Source: Gimesia fumaroli
GTDB lineage: Bacteria > Planctomycetota > Planctomycetia > Planctomycetales > Planctomycetaceae
Length of the DNA: 64,000 bases
Direction: 5' to 3'
Assembly (NCBI RefSeq): GCF_007754425.1
Contig: NZ_CP037452.1
Span: 2,306,664 to 2,370,663, forward strand
Below are positions 37,366 to 45,891 of this stretch, one piece after another; position 1 is the stretch's first letter, and each line of letters starts with the position of its first letter. A program made the translations under genes and the position numbers. The notes below the pieces were generated by a model, which was not told the origin of the DNA, did no database searches, and saw only the letters and a list, made by a program, of their open reading frames with translations.

Positions 37366-38337
37366 CTAAAGATCCAGCAATGTCAGCCGAGTACCTGGTC
37401 TCTGATGATTACCTGCGGTCACCACTAGTAGCTTTTTCTTTGACTCATCAACCGCTATTGCACCGAAGTCAAGAAAATCGTCGTAACCGAATTCTGGCAT
37501 CTGGTACATGTTTCCTGTTTCGGTGCTCACAATATAAACACCTGAAAGAGCCTGGATAACGAAAGAACAAGAGTTTATTGGCTCCACATTGACTACCTCG
37601 GAAAGTTTGGCTTGAAAGATCGACTCTCGCTTACCATTTCCTATCGAATAAACCTCAGCTGCAAATGGTCGATCAAAACCATGCCAACATATAATGGAAG
37701 AGCCATTACGAATCACATGCTTCATCTTAACGTGTTGTTTCCAAATCGGGAAATCAGCATGAAGATCCCATCTCTCGAGCGAATAAACTACTTTTTTACC
37801 TTTGACAAGTGAAAAGACCGTGATAAAAGTATCTTCACACACTGCGAAAACTCGTTCAAGGATTTTGCCTCCCGCTTGCGAATCATAAGGAAATATTTTC
37901 TCAGCAACAGTCTCATTACTGTGGGAAACGACTCGTAAAAAGGATTTGTTCTCACGAACCCATGAGAAAACAAATCCTTGATCAAATCCATCAACGTGTT
38001 GGATTTTCCATCCACTGACCTCATTATCTGGAATAATTTTTTCTCCAGTGATGACGTCGAATCGGTATATTCCAGTGGGACACCGCACGAAATTTTGAGG
38101 AAGTATCGCAGAACAAACTCCCTCCGACTGCGCAATGGCCTTAAACGGATAACTCTTCTCCTGGTCCACCTGCCAAATTATCTCTCCCTCACCGTAGTCA
38201 AAGCAGGCGACACTTGCCTGGTATGCGCTGCGTGGTTTTGAAATGGGAAATAAGCCACCTGCCATCAAGAGACGGCCTTCCTGAACGGGGGAGGAAACCG
38301 CAAAGAATTGCTGTGGAAAAGTAAAATTATCTGGCAC
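37366..38337 (-). CDS. Hypothetical beta-propeller-like protein
   Basis: 323 residues, GTG start at 38337 with AGAGGA nine bases upstream. No export signal. Repeating strands of the kind YDYGEGEIIWQVDQ, IYRFDVITGEKI, YSLERWDLHADFPIWK and VYIVSTETGNMYQMP indicate a PQQ/WD-like propeller of about six to seven blades. I do not recognise a named family. It lies convergent with the ankyrin gene and has no operon partners. Confidence 0.65.
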   Translation of the reverse strand: MPDNFTFPQQFFAVSSPVQEGRLLMAGGLFPISKPRSAYQASVACFDYGEGEIIWQVDQEKSYPFKAIAQSEGVCSAILPQNFVRCPTGIYRFDVITGEKIIPDNEVSGWKIQHVDGFDQGFVFSWVRENKSFLRVVSHSNETVAEKIFPYDSQAGGKILERVFAVCEDTFITVFSLVKGKKVVYSLERWDLHADFPIWKQHVKMKHVIRNGSSIICWHGFDRPFAAEVYSIGNGKRESIFQAKLSEVVNVEPINSCSFVIQALSGVYIVSTETGNMYQMPEFGYDDFLDFGAIAVDESKKKLLVVTAGNHQRPGTRLTLLDL

Positions 38338-38451
38338 AATTCAAGTTCCTCTTATCGTGGGCCACTTTTCTGATCACGTCATAAATGTATCCATTCTGAT
38401 AGGGAGACCAGTTCCGGGCTCAATCTGAAATCAATGTCGTCGGCCGTAACC

Positions 38452-38513
38452 CGGTGATTTTCGACATTATCCGAAAAACCCGATGTTTTTTTGAATGTTC
38501 GGAAATATCACCG
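38452..38513. repeat. Imperfect 62-base palindrome
   Basis: CGGTGATTTTCGACATT at the left and the reverse complement of the right arm (CGGTGATATTTCCGAACATT) can pair with a few bulges, leaving an A/T-rich loop. Could be a terminator for one of the flanking minus-strand genes or a small non-autonomous element. Confidence 0.45.
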
Positions 38514-38580
38514 TTAAACAGTTTCACATCACTTCGATTTGATCTGAAATTGATCCATGTCAGTCCGACCGCTCAATTTT

Positions 38581-38630
38581 GTTCGCGAAAGTCGTCGTTT
38601 ACCGTGCAGTAATCGAAAACGAACGTATTC
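38581..38630 (+). repeat. Dispersed 50-base repeat, copy 1
   Basis: GTTCGCGAAAGTCGTCGTTT and the following 30 bases recur at 45617-45665 with about 80 percent identity by eye. The repeat starts with GTTCG and ends near CGAAC, an inverted pair. It is non-coding. Nature unknown. Confidence 0.5.
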
Positions 38631-38832
38631 TCGCTTTCCCAGCCTGTGCCGCTTCGATGCGTTAGAGTATGAAGCCGACGCAGCTTCGGAAACGATGTTC
38701 CAAGGCTCTGAACATGCCCTGATTGTTTCATCGATTCGACTTCTCAATTATATATGTGTTTCAAGTTCTGATTGAAATACATAATAGAGTTCTTGAGAAA
38801 GATTGAAAAACCTTCCTACCACCGTTTATATT

Positions 38833-39180
38833 TCAAACTATAGGAACGAAGTCATACTCACCAATGCCTTGAAGTACAAGAAAGGTTGTTGAAGATGTTG
38901 CTGTATTTGTAACAAGATGTGGCCGACGGGGGCGGACAGAATAAGTATCTCCTGGGGTGAGTGTGATTTCTTCTTTAGGATTTTGCAAATAGATTTTGAG
39001 AATCCCCTCGATTACATAAAACGTATCCTGAATATTATTGTGGTAATGCCAAGGCACACTTTGGGTTGGTGATATTTGTAACTCAATGATACGGAAGCCT
39101 GGTCGTTCAGCGTGATACTGTGTACGTTCCACATCATAAAGGTGACTTGCATCCTCTAAGTCCATGGGCTCTTCATCCAT
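38833..39180 (-). CDS. Cupin-domain protein
   Basis: 115 residues from ATG at 39180, chosen because AAGGA lies seven bases upstream; the open frame extends 23 codons further. Cupin motif 1 is PWHYHNNIQDTFYVIEG (about 45-60) with the two metal histidines and glutamine/glutamate position, and motif 2 is PGDTYSVRPRRPHLV (about 80-94). A metal-binding small beta barrel; substrate unknown. The IS630 element inserted about 80 bases upstream probably separates it from its native promoter. Confidence 0.85.
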   Translation of the reverse strand: MDEEPMDLEDASHLYDVERTQYHAERPGFRIIELQISPTQSVPWHYHNNIQDTFYVIEGILKIYLQNPKEEITLTPGDTYSVRPRRPHLVTNTATSSTTFLVLQGIGEYDFVPIV

Positions 39181-39259
39181 CCTGAAATCCTTTTCTTTGT
39201 CGAACATGAAAGGGGCAAACTCGAGAAAACCATTATATTTCCGACACAATTATTTACTA

Positions 39260-40280
39260 GAGCGCATCACATTTTAGTATAGCGCGATTGCGGCAGTTCA
39301 GGTAAACTGGTGAGGTCTCATTTCATGGAGGATTTCACATGTTGATTTATTCTAAAGAACGCCGCCTCGAAGTTCTGCAAGCGGATGCAGCCGGTTTAAC
39401 GACACGGGAGATTGCGTTGCAATTTCAATGCAGCGAATCGTGGGTTAGACGGGTCAAACAGGAATTTCGAGAGCAGGGAAAAACCAGTCCTGCCACCAGG
39501 CGTAAACGAGTTCCCGAGTGGCATTCCCTGGCAGATCGTATTCAGGCCGCAGTCTCAAATAAGCCGGATATCACTCTGCAGGAATTGAAGGATGAGCTTG
39601 GTACAACACTCTGTCGTCAGACGTTGTGCCGTGCTTTAAAACGCTTGAAACTCACTCTCAAAAAAAAGTCCTGATCGCATCAGAGCAGGATCGCCCCGAT
39701 GTTCAACAACGTCGCGCCGAATGGAAAGTGAGACAGCAGGGACTGGATCCGGAACGGTTTGTTTTCCTCGACGAAACATGGGCAAAAACAAATATGACTC
39801 GTCCCAGGGGACGCTCATTGAAAGGGACCCGGTTGATTGCCAGGACGCCTCACGGACATTGGAAAACGACCACATTCCTGGCCGGTTTGCGAACCAGTGG
39901 CTTAGTGGCGCCCTTGGTTGTTGATGGAGCCATCAATGGTGATGTGTTTGTGGCTTACGTACAACAGCACCTGGTTTCTGTTCTCCGGGAAGGAGATATT
40001 GTGGTCATGGATAACCTGAGTAGCCACAAGCGATCAGAAGTGCGCGAGGCGATTGAAGCTGTGGGAGCCGAACTGTGGTACCTGCCTCCCTACAGCCCTG
40101 ATCTCAATCCCATCGAGCAGGCTTTTTCCAAATTGAAATGGCTGATCAAAAGCGCGGAAGAACGGACCGTATCCGGTCTGTGGGCAGCCTGTGGCAGACT
40201 CGTTGATCAGATCACCAGCACAGAAAGCAGGAACTACATTACACACTGCGGATACCGCTACGCTTAACTGTGATGCGCTC
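39260..40280 (+). mobile_element. IS630-family insertion sequence, complete
   Basis: 1021 bases. The left end GAGCGCATCACA and the reverse complement of the right end are identical for 12 bases and continue to match through TAGCG (terminal inverted repeat about 28 bases). TA flanks both ends (39258-39259, 40281-40282), the target duplication expected for IS630/Tc1-mariner elements. The ends are well preserved, so insertion was probably recent. Confidence 0.9.
39339..40267 (+). CDS. IS630 transposase in two overlapping frames (programmed -1 frameshift)
   Basis: The first frame (39339-39674, 111 residues, GGAGG before the ATG) is the DNA-binding part with a helix-turn-helix ([21 protein letters not shown]). 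The second frame (open from 39626 to 40267) is the DDE part: D in [12 protein letters not shown] in [11 protein letters not shown] in [14 protein letters not shown]. They overlap at a run of eight A (39660-39667); a -1 slip there joins TLKKK to [11 protein letters not shown] to give a full-length transposase of about 309 residues. Such slippage is known in this family. Its occurrence here is inferred from the A run and intact frames. Confidence 0.85.
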
Positions 40281-40552
40281 TAGTTATAACAAGAATCATC
40301 ATCAGCTCCAGACTTCTATGATTTCCAATAACTCATTTGCCCACATGAGCCAAGCGTGGCATCATGCTGAGATAAGATATCTTGCGGTACCTTTTTATTG
40401 CCGAGGATCGGTTCAAGATGATAGTTTATCCAACTTAAAAAGTTCTAAGAAGATATCGAATTGAAAATCGTGAGCTGACCACTCTCCTGGTATTAAGATT
40501 ACTTTCTTTGTTGCAGAGAGCAAAACACTAAGATTAGCAATCCAATTACTCG

Positions 40553-42238
40553 CTACTTAAGTTGCTGCTCCCCATTCACACCGAATTGCATTGACTCTGA
40601 TCCTATCTCGTGTGCTCCGATATCTGGAGCGGAACCGGTAAAATCGTCATTAAAATTAGGAATTAGCACACCGCGATCCACACCAGCACTATCAGGAGAA
40701 AGTGTATATGGTGAAGATGTAGAACCGACTGTTGGACGTGGCTGATAGAGTGGCGTTCCCTCGATGCCGTGTCGTTCGTGTGTCGGAATGAGAAGACGAC
40801 CGTTGTAAAGGTCGTAATCGTAATCGCCTGCCAGGTCACGGGTGCGGTCTTGGAACGGGCCACCTTTGGCCGAAGTGTGGAAGATGTTGTTTCGGCTGAC
40901 CGTATTTGCCATCGGTCCGCCTGTTCCCATGCCGAGCTGCGCGCCGCGTGTGTTGCGTGCGTCTTTGGTCGGGGGCGGTTGTAGCAGCGTGTTATGAAAC
41001 ACATAAATGCGACCTCCGCCCAACCGGTCGCTGGTTTTCAGAAATCCACCGCGTTTGATTTTGTCGGGAGAACCGGTATTTGATCGTCGCGTTTCGCCGG
41101 CGATATTTCGCCAGATATAGAGCGGCCCCACCGATGTTGTTGCCGTCGCGACGTGAACCATCGTCTTTTCTGTGTAGTTTCCCCAGATTCGCACGTTGCG
41201 ATTAGCGCCTTCCGATTCAATCGCGTCGTCCCAGCAGTGGCTCAGCCTGTTACCATAGATATCGCTGTCGCAGTTTGGAAATCCGCGTCGGCTATAGTTT
41301 TTCGCTGCGCCGAGAATGTCATTGAACTGGTGGTCGTCGTCTGAGTAAATGGTGTTGTATCGAATGACGTGATTGCCAGCACTTTCGGCGAGCAACACCG
41401 CTTGGGGACCACCGGGGTGATAATTGCGAGGGTTTTGGGGAGTAGGCCGCAGCTCGTTCCAGTTGTTCGCGTCGCCACGCGGATGGTGGATGAGATTGTG
41501 CTGAAGTACAATCCGCGTGAGTTGACTGGACCGCGAGAAGATTGCTGAGTCGGCCTGCACTCCCCAGCTGTCTTGCGCGATGCGTCCCCACCCACTGATG
41601 TCGCACCCTTCAATGATGACGTCGTGCACGTCACCCACCAGTTCGATTCCGTTTCTGATCGCCCCTCGAAGTGTGAGTCCACGGATAATGACATACGATG
41701 CATTTTCGATACGAATGCACCTGTCGTGTTGGTACTTGACATCGATTATGGCACTTTCGCTGGCAGGTTCGTAAACGGCATAGGCATTTGCCGTTCCAGA
41801 CTTTCGAATTATCAGCGGGTGATTGGAAATCGCCGTCTGGCGATGTTGTACACCGACGGGGAACTGTTTCGGCCACGTTTGGAATTTGTTGCGTGCGACA
41901 GTAATACCCGCGCGTACTTCGACATCATAGATCACACCGGGTGAGAGATGGACAAGACTTCCACGAAACTCCTTTCCCCATTGATTATCACGATCGTCGT
42001 ACCAAAGTGGAAAGCCCTGTTTCCATTTACCGGATGGACTCACACGGTAGCGGACTGTGCACGGTTGATTCAACGCCCCGTCTGCCGACTTCCAGTACAG
42101 CCCGGCGGACTCAAATGTTGGAACTATACGCAGTTTTTCCGCGATGGCTGGTACAGTTACCGAGGCCATTACGATTGCGATGAGAAACCCACATCGTGAA
42201 GTGATGGTAACGTGCTCGCGATTGCAGATCTTGTTCAT
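40553..42238 (-). CDS. Secreted right-handed beta-helix protein
   Basis: 561 residues from ATG at 42238 with AGGAGAG eight bases upstream. Signal peptide at residues 1-33, ending in AIA. The middle (about 190-450) consists of parallel beta-helix repeats (SYVIIRGLTLRGAIRNGIEL, HDVIIEGCDISGWG, LTRIVLQHNLIHHP, VRIWGNYTEKT). It ends with GSAPDIGAHE, a usual terminal motif of planctomycete beta-helix proteins. Probably a polysaccharide-binding or lyase-like enzyme of the periplasm or exterior; no catalytic residues can be assigned. Stands alone. Confidence 0.83.
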   Translation of the reverse strand: MNKICNREHVTITSRCGFLIAIVMASVTVPAIAEKLRIVPTFESAGLYWKSADGALNQPCTVRYRVSPSGKWKQGFPLWYDDRDNQWGKEFRGSLVHLSPGVIYDVEVRAGITVARNKFQTWPKQFPVGVQHRQTAISNHPLIIRKSGTANAYAVYEPASESAIIDVKYQHDRCIRIENASYVIIRGLTLRGAIRNGIELVGDVHDVIIEGCDISGWGRIAQDSWGVQADSAIFSRSSQLTRIVLQHNLIHHPRGDANNWNELRPTPQNPRNYHPGGPQAVLLAESAGNHVIRYNTIYSDDDHQFNDILGAAKNYSRRGFPNCDSDIYGNRLSHCWDDAIESEGANRNVRIWGNYTEKTMVHVATATTSVGPLYIWRNIAGETRRSNTGSPDKIKRGGFLKTSDRLGGGRIYVFHNTLLQPPPTKDARNTRGAQLGMGTGGPMANTVSRNNIFHTSAKGGPFQDRTRDLAGDYDYDLYNGRLLIPTHERHGIEGTPLYQPRPTVGSTSSPYTLSPDSAGVDRGVLIPNFNDDFTGSAPDIGAHEIGSESMQFGVNGEQQLK

Positions 42239-42568
42239 GATGCTCTCCTGGCAATTTTGCACTAGCAATCGTAAAAGCGTTCGTGCTGCATCTATTGACG
42301 AGAATTTCAGAGATTAAAAGTTTAAAGAATATTCTAACATAATGAAGGCTACCATATCGACAGGCGGGGTACTAGTTTCATAAAGATCAATGGATTGGGG
42401 ATCTCTTTCGAATGATGGTCATCAAAGAGAAGTTCATTGCTCAAACAGAGGAGCAGATTTTCTACAGTTTTAATGGAGATATACAAATTAGATCGTTTTA
42501 ACAGATACGATTAAAATAATGGCCAGGTAATACCCGTTACCTGGATAACTTTAAAGCAAGGAGAAGAT
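42239..42568. other. Intergenic, AT-rich, with hairpin before GNAT gene
   Basis: About 330 AT-rich bases between the divergent beta-helix and GNAT genes. It contains a perfect palindrome at 42523-42544 just upstream of the GNAT ribosome site. No open frame of note. Confidence 0.4.
42523..42544. repeat. Hairpin left of GNAT gene
   Basis: CCAGGTAA and TTACCTGG form a perfect eight-base stem with the loop TACCCG. A closely related hairpin lies right of the gene at 43141-43162, both with an adjoining ATGGCC (in opposite orientation). Confidence 0.55.
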
Positions 42569-43105
42569 ATGAAACATAGAGTTTTCGACAAAAGCAACCA
42601 ACATGAAGTAACAGATCTTTTTACATCAGTTTTCACAGCATCCGAAGGAAAGAAAGAAGGCAAACTGATTGGCAATCTGGCTTCAAAGTTATCTTCAAGT
42701 ATCGATAATCAAGAAATAGTCTCTCTCGGTACATATGAAAATGAATTACTCATAGGAGCTATTTTCTTCACTCGTCTTCGATTTAATAAATCCATCCGGG
42801 TTTACATGCTTGCTCCTGTTGCAGTGAGCACTGAACATCAAGGAAAAGGCATCGGACAGGAACTAATAAAGTATGGGCTTGATGAGCTCAAAAACCGTTC
42901 TGTGGATGTTGCTGTCACATATGGTGATCCATCTTTCTACTCCAAAATAGGATTTGAAGCTCTGTCAGAAAATGTCATTCAGGCTCCGTTGGAGCTTTCA
43001 ATGCCTGTAGGTTGGTTAGGACAGTCTTTAACAGAAGAACAAATTCCGGTTATTAAAGAACGTCCTGAATGCGTTTCTGAATTCAATGATCCCGTTTATT
43101 GGTAA
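42569..43105 (+). CDS. GNAT-family N-acetyltransferase
   Basis: 178 residues, ATG at 42569 with AAGGAG six bases upstream. The acetyl-CoA loop is VSTEHQGKGIGQELIKYGL (about residues 88-105), matching the QxxGxG/A motif. YGDPSFYSKIGFE (about 120-132) is the usual C-terminal motif of the YhbS-like branch. Substrate unknown. It stands alone, flanked by two matching hairpins, and its codon use looks AT-richer than the neighbours, which hints at transfer. Confidence 0.9.
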   Translation: MKHRVFDKSNQHEVTDLFTSVFTASEGKKEGKLIGNLASKLSSSIDNQEIVSLGTYENELLIGAIFFTRLRFNKSIRVYMLAPVAVSTEHQGKGIGQELIKYGLDELKNRSVDVAVTYGDPSFYSKIGFEALSENVIQAPLELSMPVGWLGQSLTEEQIPVIKERPECVSEFNDPVYW

Positions 43106-43429
43106 TGTATGGTGTAAGATAAATAAAGAAACAAAAATGACCGGGGAATACATGTTACCCGGCCATTGATGCGTCTCCTCATTGCTCCCATCTTTTGCTT
43201 CTTTACAACACTGGTAATTATTCTTGACAGTCTTCATACTTGGATGCTCCAATCCAAGTGTTGAGGAAAAGATATTTATTGCCTGTAGATAGAGTGGTTC
43301 AGACTCTTCGTAACGCCCCTGGATTTGATACAGACCAGCCAGGGTGTTGAGGCTGGTCGCGAAGTTCGGATGGTTTTCCCCAAAGACAGTTCGGTGAGTA
43401 TCAATTGACTGTTTGTAGAGTGGTTCGCC
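43028..43429 (-). pseudogene. TPR-repeat protein fragment (C-terminal part)
   Basis: From about 43429 the minus strand reads EPLYKQSIDTHRTVFGENHP, NFATSLNTLAGLYQIQGRYEE and SEPLYLQAINIFSSTLGLEHP, two to three TPR units of the kinesin-light-chain/nephrocystin type. The frame then runs on to 43028, overlapping the GNAT 3' end, which suggests that the original stop was lost. The N-terminal end joins directly to a run of C/G and a tRNA-like fragment at 43435. Truncated and probably dead. Confidence 0.7.
43141..43162. repeat. Hairpin right of GNAT gene
   Basis: CCGGGGAA and TTACCCGG form a stem with one mismatch and the loop TACATG. It may serve as the GNAT terminator, being about 35 bases after the stop, but the matching hairpin on the other side argues for another origin. 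Confidence 0.5.
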
Positions 43430-43434
43430 CCCCC

Positions 43435-43471
43435 CCGGTTCCGAAGGCCAGTGCTCTATCCAATTGGGCTA
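43435..43471 (-). other. tRNA-Arg-like fragment (D arm and anticodon arm)
   Basis: On the minus strand the segment reads TAGCCCAATTGGATAGAGCA (D arm of a tRNA) and then an anticodon arm with loop CTTCGGA (anticodon TCG, arginine). The stem has mismatches; the acceptor and T arms are absent. It abuts the TPR fragment through a nine-base C/G run. A dead tRNA scrap, similar to 5351-5375. Confidence 0.6.
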
Positions 43472-43904
43472 AATCAAAAGCCATCAGACATAATATTTCT
43501 GATACCAAACATAATACCACTTTTTTTCGCCTGCTCGTCTTTATAATCCAATGAGATTGATCATGATTAAGAATGAAATGTATCCAAGGCAGACTACACA
43601 ACACAATCTGCGAGGAGTGTGTCCGTGCTCAAAATCAGGATTGTAGTCCTGCTCTGACAAAACTCCTGGATCAGGTACTGGAAGCGAATCAAAGCGCTAA
43701 CTCGGAATCCGAAGCGCACTTCGTCATCATCCCCTTGGCCCCTGCCCTCTGCAAACTCGATGGGCGGAAAGGTTAGGCCACAGCTGCGCGACGATACGGA
43801 ACGCTGCCAGTCAATTCTAAACTGCAGTTGATCTATATCGAAGCTTTGTTGTCGTATGCTTGCAAACTTCAGATCGAAGGCAAATTGAAGAATCGGGATT
43901 TTGA
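43472..43904. other. Intergenic, no supported gene
   Basis: About 430 bases. A plus-strand frame of 67 codons (43573-43776) has an even residue distribution but no recognisable domain or ribosome site. I see nothing else. Confidence 0.3.
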
Positions 43905-44435
43905 TTAATTTGATTTGCTATTGATCTCCACCATCCTCTGAAACGCGTCTTTCGGTTTGCCATACCCATCTGACTTTTTAGCTGCGATTGCCGACAACAA
44001 ATAATCATTGAGCTTGAAGCCAACCTCATGCGCTGACATCTCGTCCTCAATCAGTAAATCCTGAGCGTACACCACCAGTTGGTTCATTGAACTTGTCACA
44101 GAGCGATTTAATGCTTTTGCAAACTGAATTGGTTCACTTTCAGGAGCTATGAATTTTCTAAAAGCCAATTGATTGGCATCGTCGGCTGTATAATCTCGGA
44201 TACAGTTCAAGGCACATTTGGTGAACTGCTTCTCATTTGTAATTCCTTTACCAGTCATCACACACGAATAAAAAGACTTTGTGTTGCAGAGAATGATGTA
44301 CTGAATACGATTTGCTAAAAATAAGTGACAAGACCAGTCGACAAAAGGATTCTGATGTAAGGGTATGGTAGCTAGTTCATTCAGCTTGCTAGTTTTGATT
44401 TTCTGGTTGAGTTTTTGGGAAAGTCGAAAGATCAT
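43905..44435 (-). CDS. DUF6933-like hypothetical protein
   Basis: 176 residues. The opening (MIFRLSQKLNQKIK, then PFVDWSCHLFLANRIQYIILCNTKSFYSCV) is the pattern of the DUF6933 family: a strand, a short linker with DW, and two strands. The rest is mostly helical (NQLVVYAQDLLIEDEMSAHEVGFKLNDYLLSAI). No signal peptide. Function unknown. It stands alone and its own ribosome site is weak. Confidence 0.75.
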   Translation of the reverse strand: MIFRLSQKLNQKIKTSKLNELATIPLHQNPFVDWSCHLFLANRIQYIILCNTKSFYSCVMTGKGITNEKQFTKCALNCIRDYTADDANQLAFRKFIAPESEPIQFAKALNRSVTSSMNQLVVYAQDLLIEDEMSAHEVGFKLNDYLLSAIAAKKSDGYGKPKDAFQRMVEINSKSN

Positions 44436-44509
44436 GATAGTTCATTTTTATAAATAGTGATTTGTTTTTGTATGAATGTTTATATAATAAGTCAGTCGTC
44501 TGGAGCAGG

Positions 44510-44635
44510 CACACAGGCGGCGTTCAAGTCATACTAGGAGACGCTTCCGTACGTTTTATCTCAGAAAATATAAACCTTCAATTGTGGAGAAATCTCGTGT
44601 GGATCAATGATGGTGAGGTTATTGGAGAGTTTTGA
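44510..44635 (+). pseudogene. C-terminal remnant of a DUF1559 gene
   Basis: The frame reads [20 protein letters not shown], then [21 protein letters not shown] and TGA. That is the H-x9-DG-type C-terminus of DUF1559 proteins (41 codons). The prepilin part and body are missing; upstream sequence belongs to the DUF6933 gene region on the other strand. Confidence 0.82.
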
Positions 44636-44900
44636 ACATGCTTTGCGTCGTTGAAGTGCATCATGTTATATGCAATCAGGTCGGCTAAATTTGAACATCG
44701 AACGTTTCAGAAACAACTCGCCTTTTTCGCATTGAGATACGTCCAGAGTTTTCCGGTCAGCAGCATAACCTGAATACTCGGCACATTTAGACATTTTTTC
44801 AGATCTAGAATCATTTTCACATCAGCTAAGGAACAAATTCATATTGCCAGGTTCCTCTATTGGTAGAGAAACGTTGTCGCCCATAAGAGGGAGATTCAAG

Positions 44901-45527
44901 ATGGTATCTCATGAATTCCAGCAGCATCGTTTGATTGGCTATGCCCGAGTGAGCACAGGTGATCAAGAACTCTCTCTCCAAATTGATTCTCTACTAAAAC
45001 ATGGAGTCAAACGCGAGAATATCTTCTGTGACAAGCTCTCGGGCGCTAAAGCTGATCGACCGGGGCTTTTGCTTTGCCAAGAATGTTTGCGACGTGGAGA
45101 TACTCTCCTTGTTTGGAGACTAGACCGCCTGGGACGATCACTGCGTCATCTCGTCACTATGATTGAAGACCTGAAGGAACGAGAAATCGGATTTCGTTCG
45201 ATCTCTGATGGTATCATCGATACAACAACACCTTCAGGAGAACTGATCTTTCATGTTTTCTCTGCTCTCGCCCAATTCGAAAGGCGACTTATACAAGAGA
45301 GAACTAAAGCAGGCTTAGCTGCAGCCCGAGCACGTGGACGGAAGGGAGGCCGGCCACCATTAGATCCAAATTCTCCCAGAGTTGTATTAGCACAAAAGTT
45401 GTTTCGCGATAAATCGAACAATATAGATGACATCTGTGATACGTTGAAGATTTCGAGAACAACTCTTTACAAATATGTTTCGTTGCAAAACACAAAAGAT
45501 ACTCGTTCCAAGAAAACGTCTGAATAA
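44901..45527 (+). CDS. Serine recombinase of the resolvase/invertase family
   Basis: 208 residues from ATG at 44901, with AGAGGGAG eight bases upstream. The catalytic N-domain has YARVSTGDQELSLQ with the nucleophile serine (about residue 17), DKLSGAKADRPGL, and VWRLDRLGRSLRHLV with the essential arginines. HVFSALAQFERRLIQERTKAGL is the E helix, and a C-terminal helix-turn-helix follows (NIDDICDTLKISRTTLYKYV). This is the Tn3 resolvase/Hin class. No transposase of a Tn3 element or an invertible segment is seen nearby, so it may be a stray or belong to a lost element. A res site could lie in 44640-44890 but I cannot define one. Confidence 0.92.
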   Translation: MVSHEFQQHRLIGYARVSTGDQELSLQIDSLLKHGVKRENIFCDKLSGAKADRPGLLLCQECLRRGDTLLVWRLDRLGRSLRHLVTMIEDLKEREIGFRSISDGIIDTTTPSGELIFHVFSALAQFERRLIQERTKAGLAAARARGRKGGRPPLDPNSPRVVLAQKLFRDKSNNIDDICDTLKISRTTLYKYVSLQNTKDTRSKKTSE

Positions 45528-45891
45528 CGAAATAAAGATTCTGGATGATTAACTTCACCGTTGGCAAATTCACAATTCAGTGAGCAAACGTTTGAGTTCT
45601 AAAAAAACCAGAATCTGTTCGCGAAAGTCGTTGTTTGCCGCACAGTAAACCAAAACGAATGTTTTTCGGGAGCCGTTCTGGCTCCAAAAGACAAAAAGAA
45701 CTGGGGTAGATACAACCAAGCACTAAGTCTTGTGACTGGTGTCATTAACTGCATTGTCAGAACACTGTTGCAGATGGTATATCAGTGACAGCGCTGTATT
45801 TTGAGACTACCATTTCGAATGCTGACAACAAGCAGTTGGCTTGAAAGGGGAGCGTCTATCAAGGAATTTTCAATGATAAACCACCTTGCCA
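45528..45891. other. Intergenic with dispersed repeat copy 2
   Basis: About 360 bases between the recombinase and the convergent propeller gene. The roughly 50-base repeat at 45617-45665 matches 38581-38630. A GGGAGCCGTTCTGGCTCC hairpin (GGAGCC/GGCTCC) follows directly at about 45670-45690 and could be a terminator. Confidence 0.45.

Larger units (their letters stand above)
38338..38832. other. Intergenic region with hairpin and a dispersed repeat
   Basis: About 500 bases without a supported gene. It contains a 62-base imperfect palindrome (38452-38513) and one copy of a roughly 50-base dispersed repeat (38581-38630), both listed separately. Short frames here overlap the repeat and are not credible. 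Confidence 0.4.

Noticed and set aside
38529..38775. Overlapping 72-codon frames on both strands
   Set aside because: They overlap the dispersed repeat and lack start signals.
42523..43162. GNAT gene as a second integron cassette
   Set aside because: The flanking hairpins are short perfect stems of 22 bases, unlike attC sites, and no GTT core repeats in the right place.
43573..43776. 67-codon plus-strand frame
   Set aside because: No ribosome site or known domain; lies in a scrap region.
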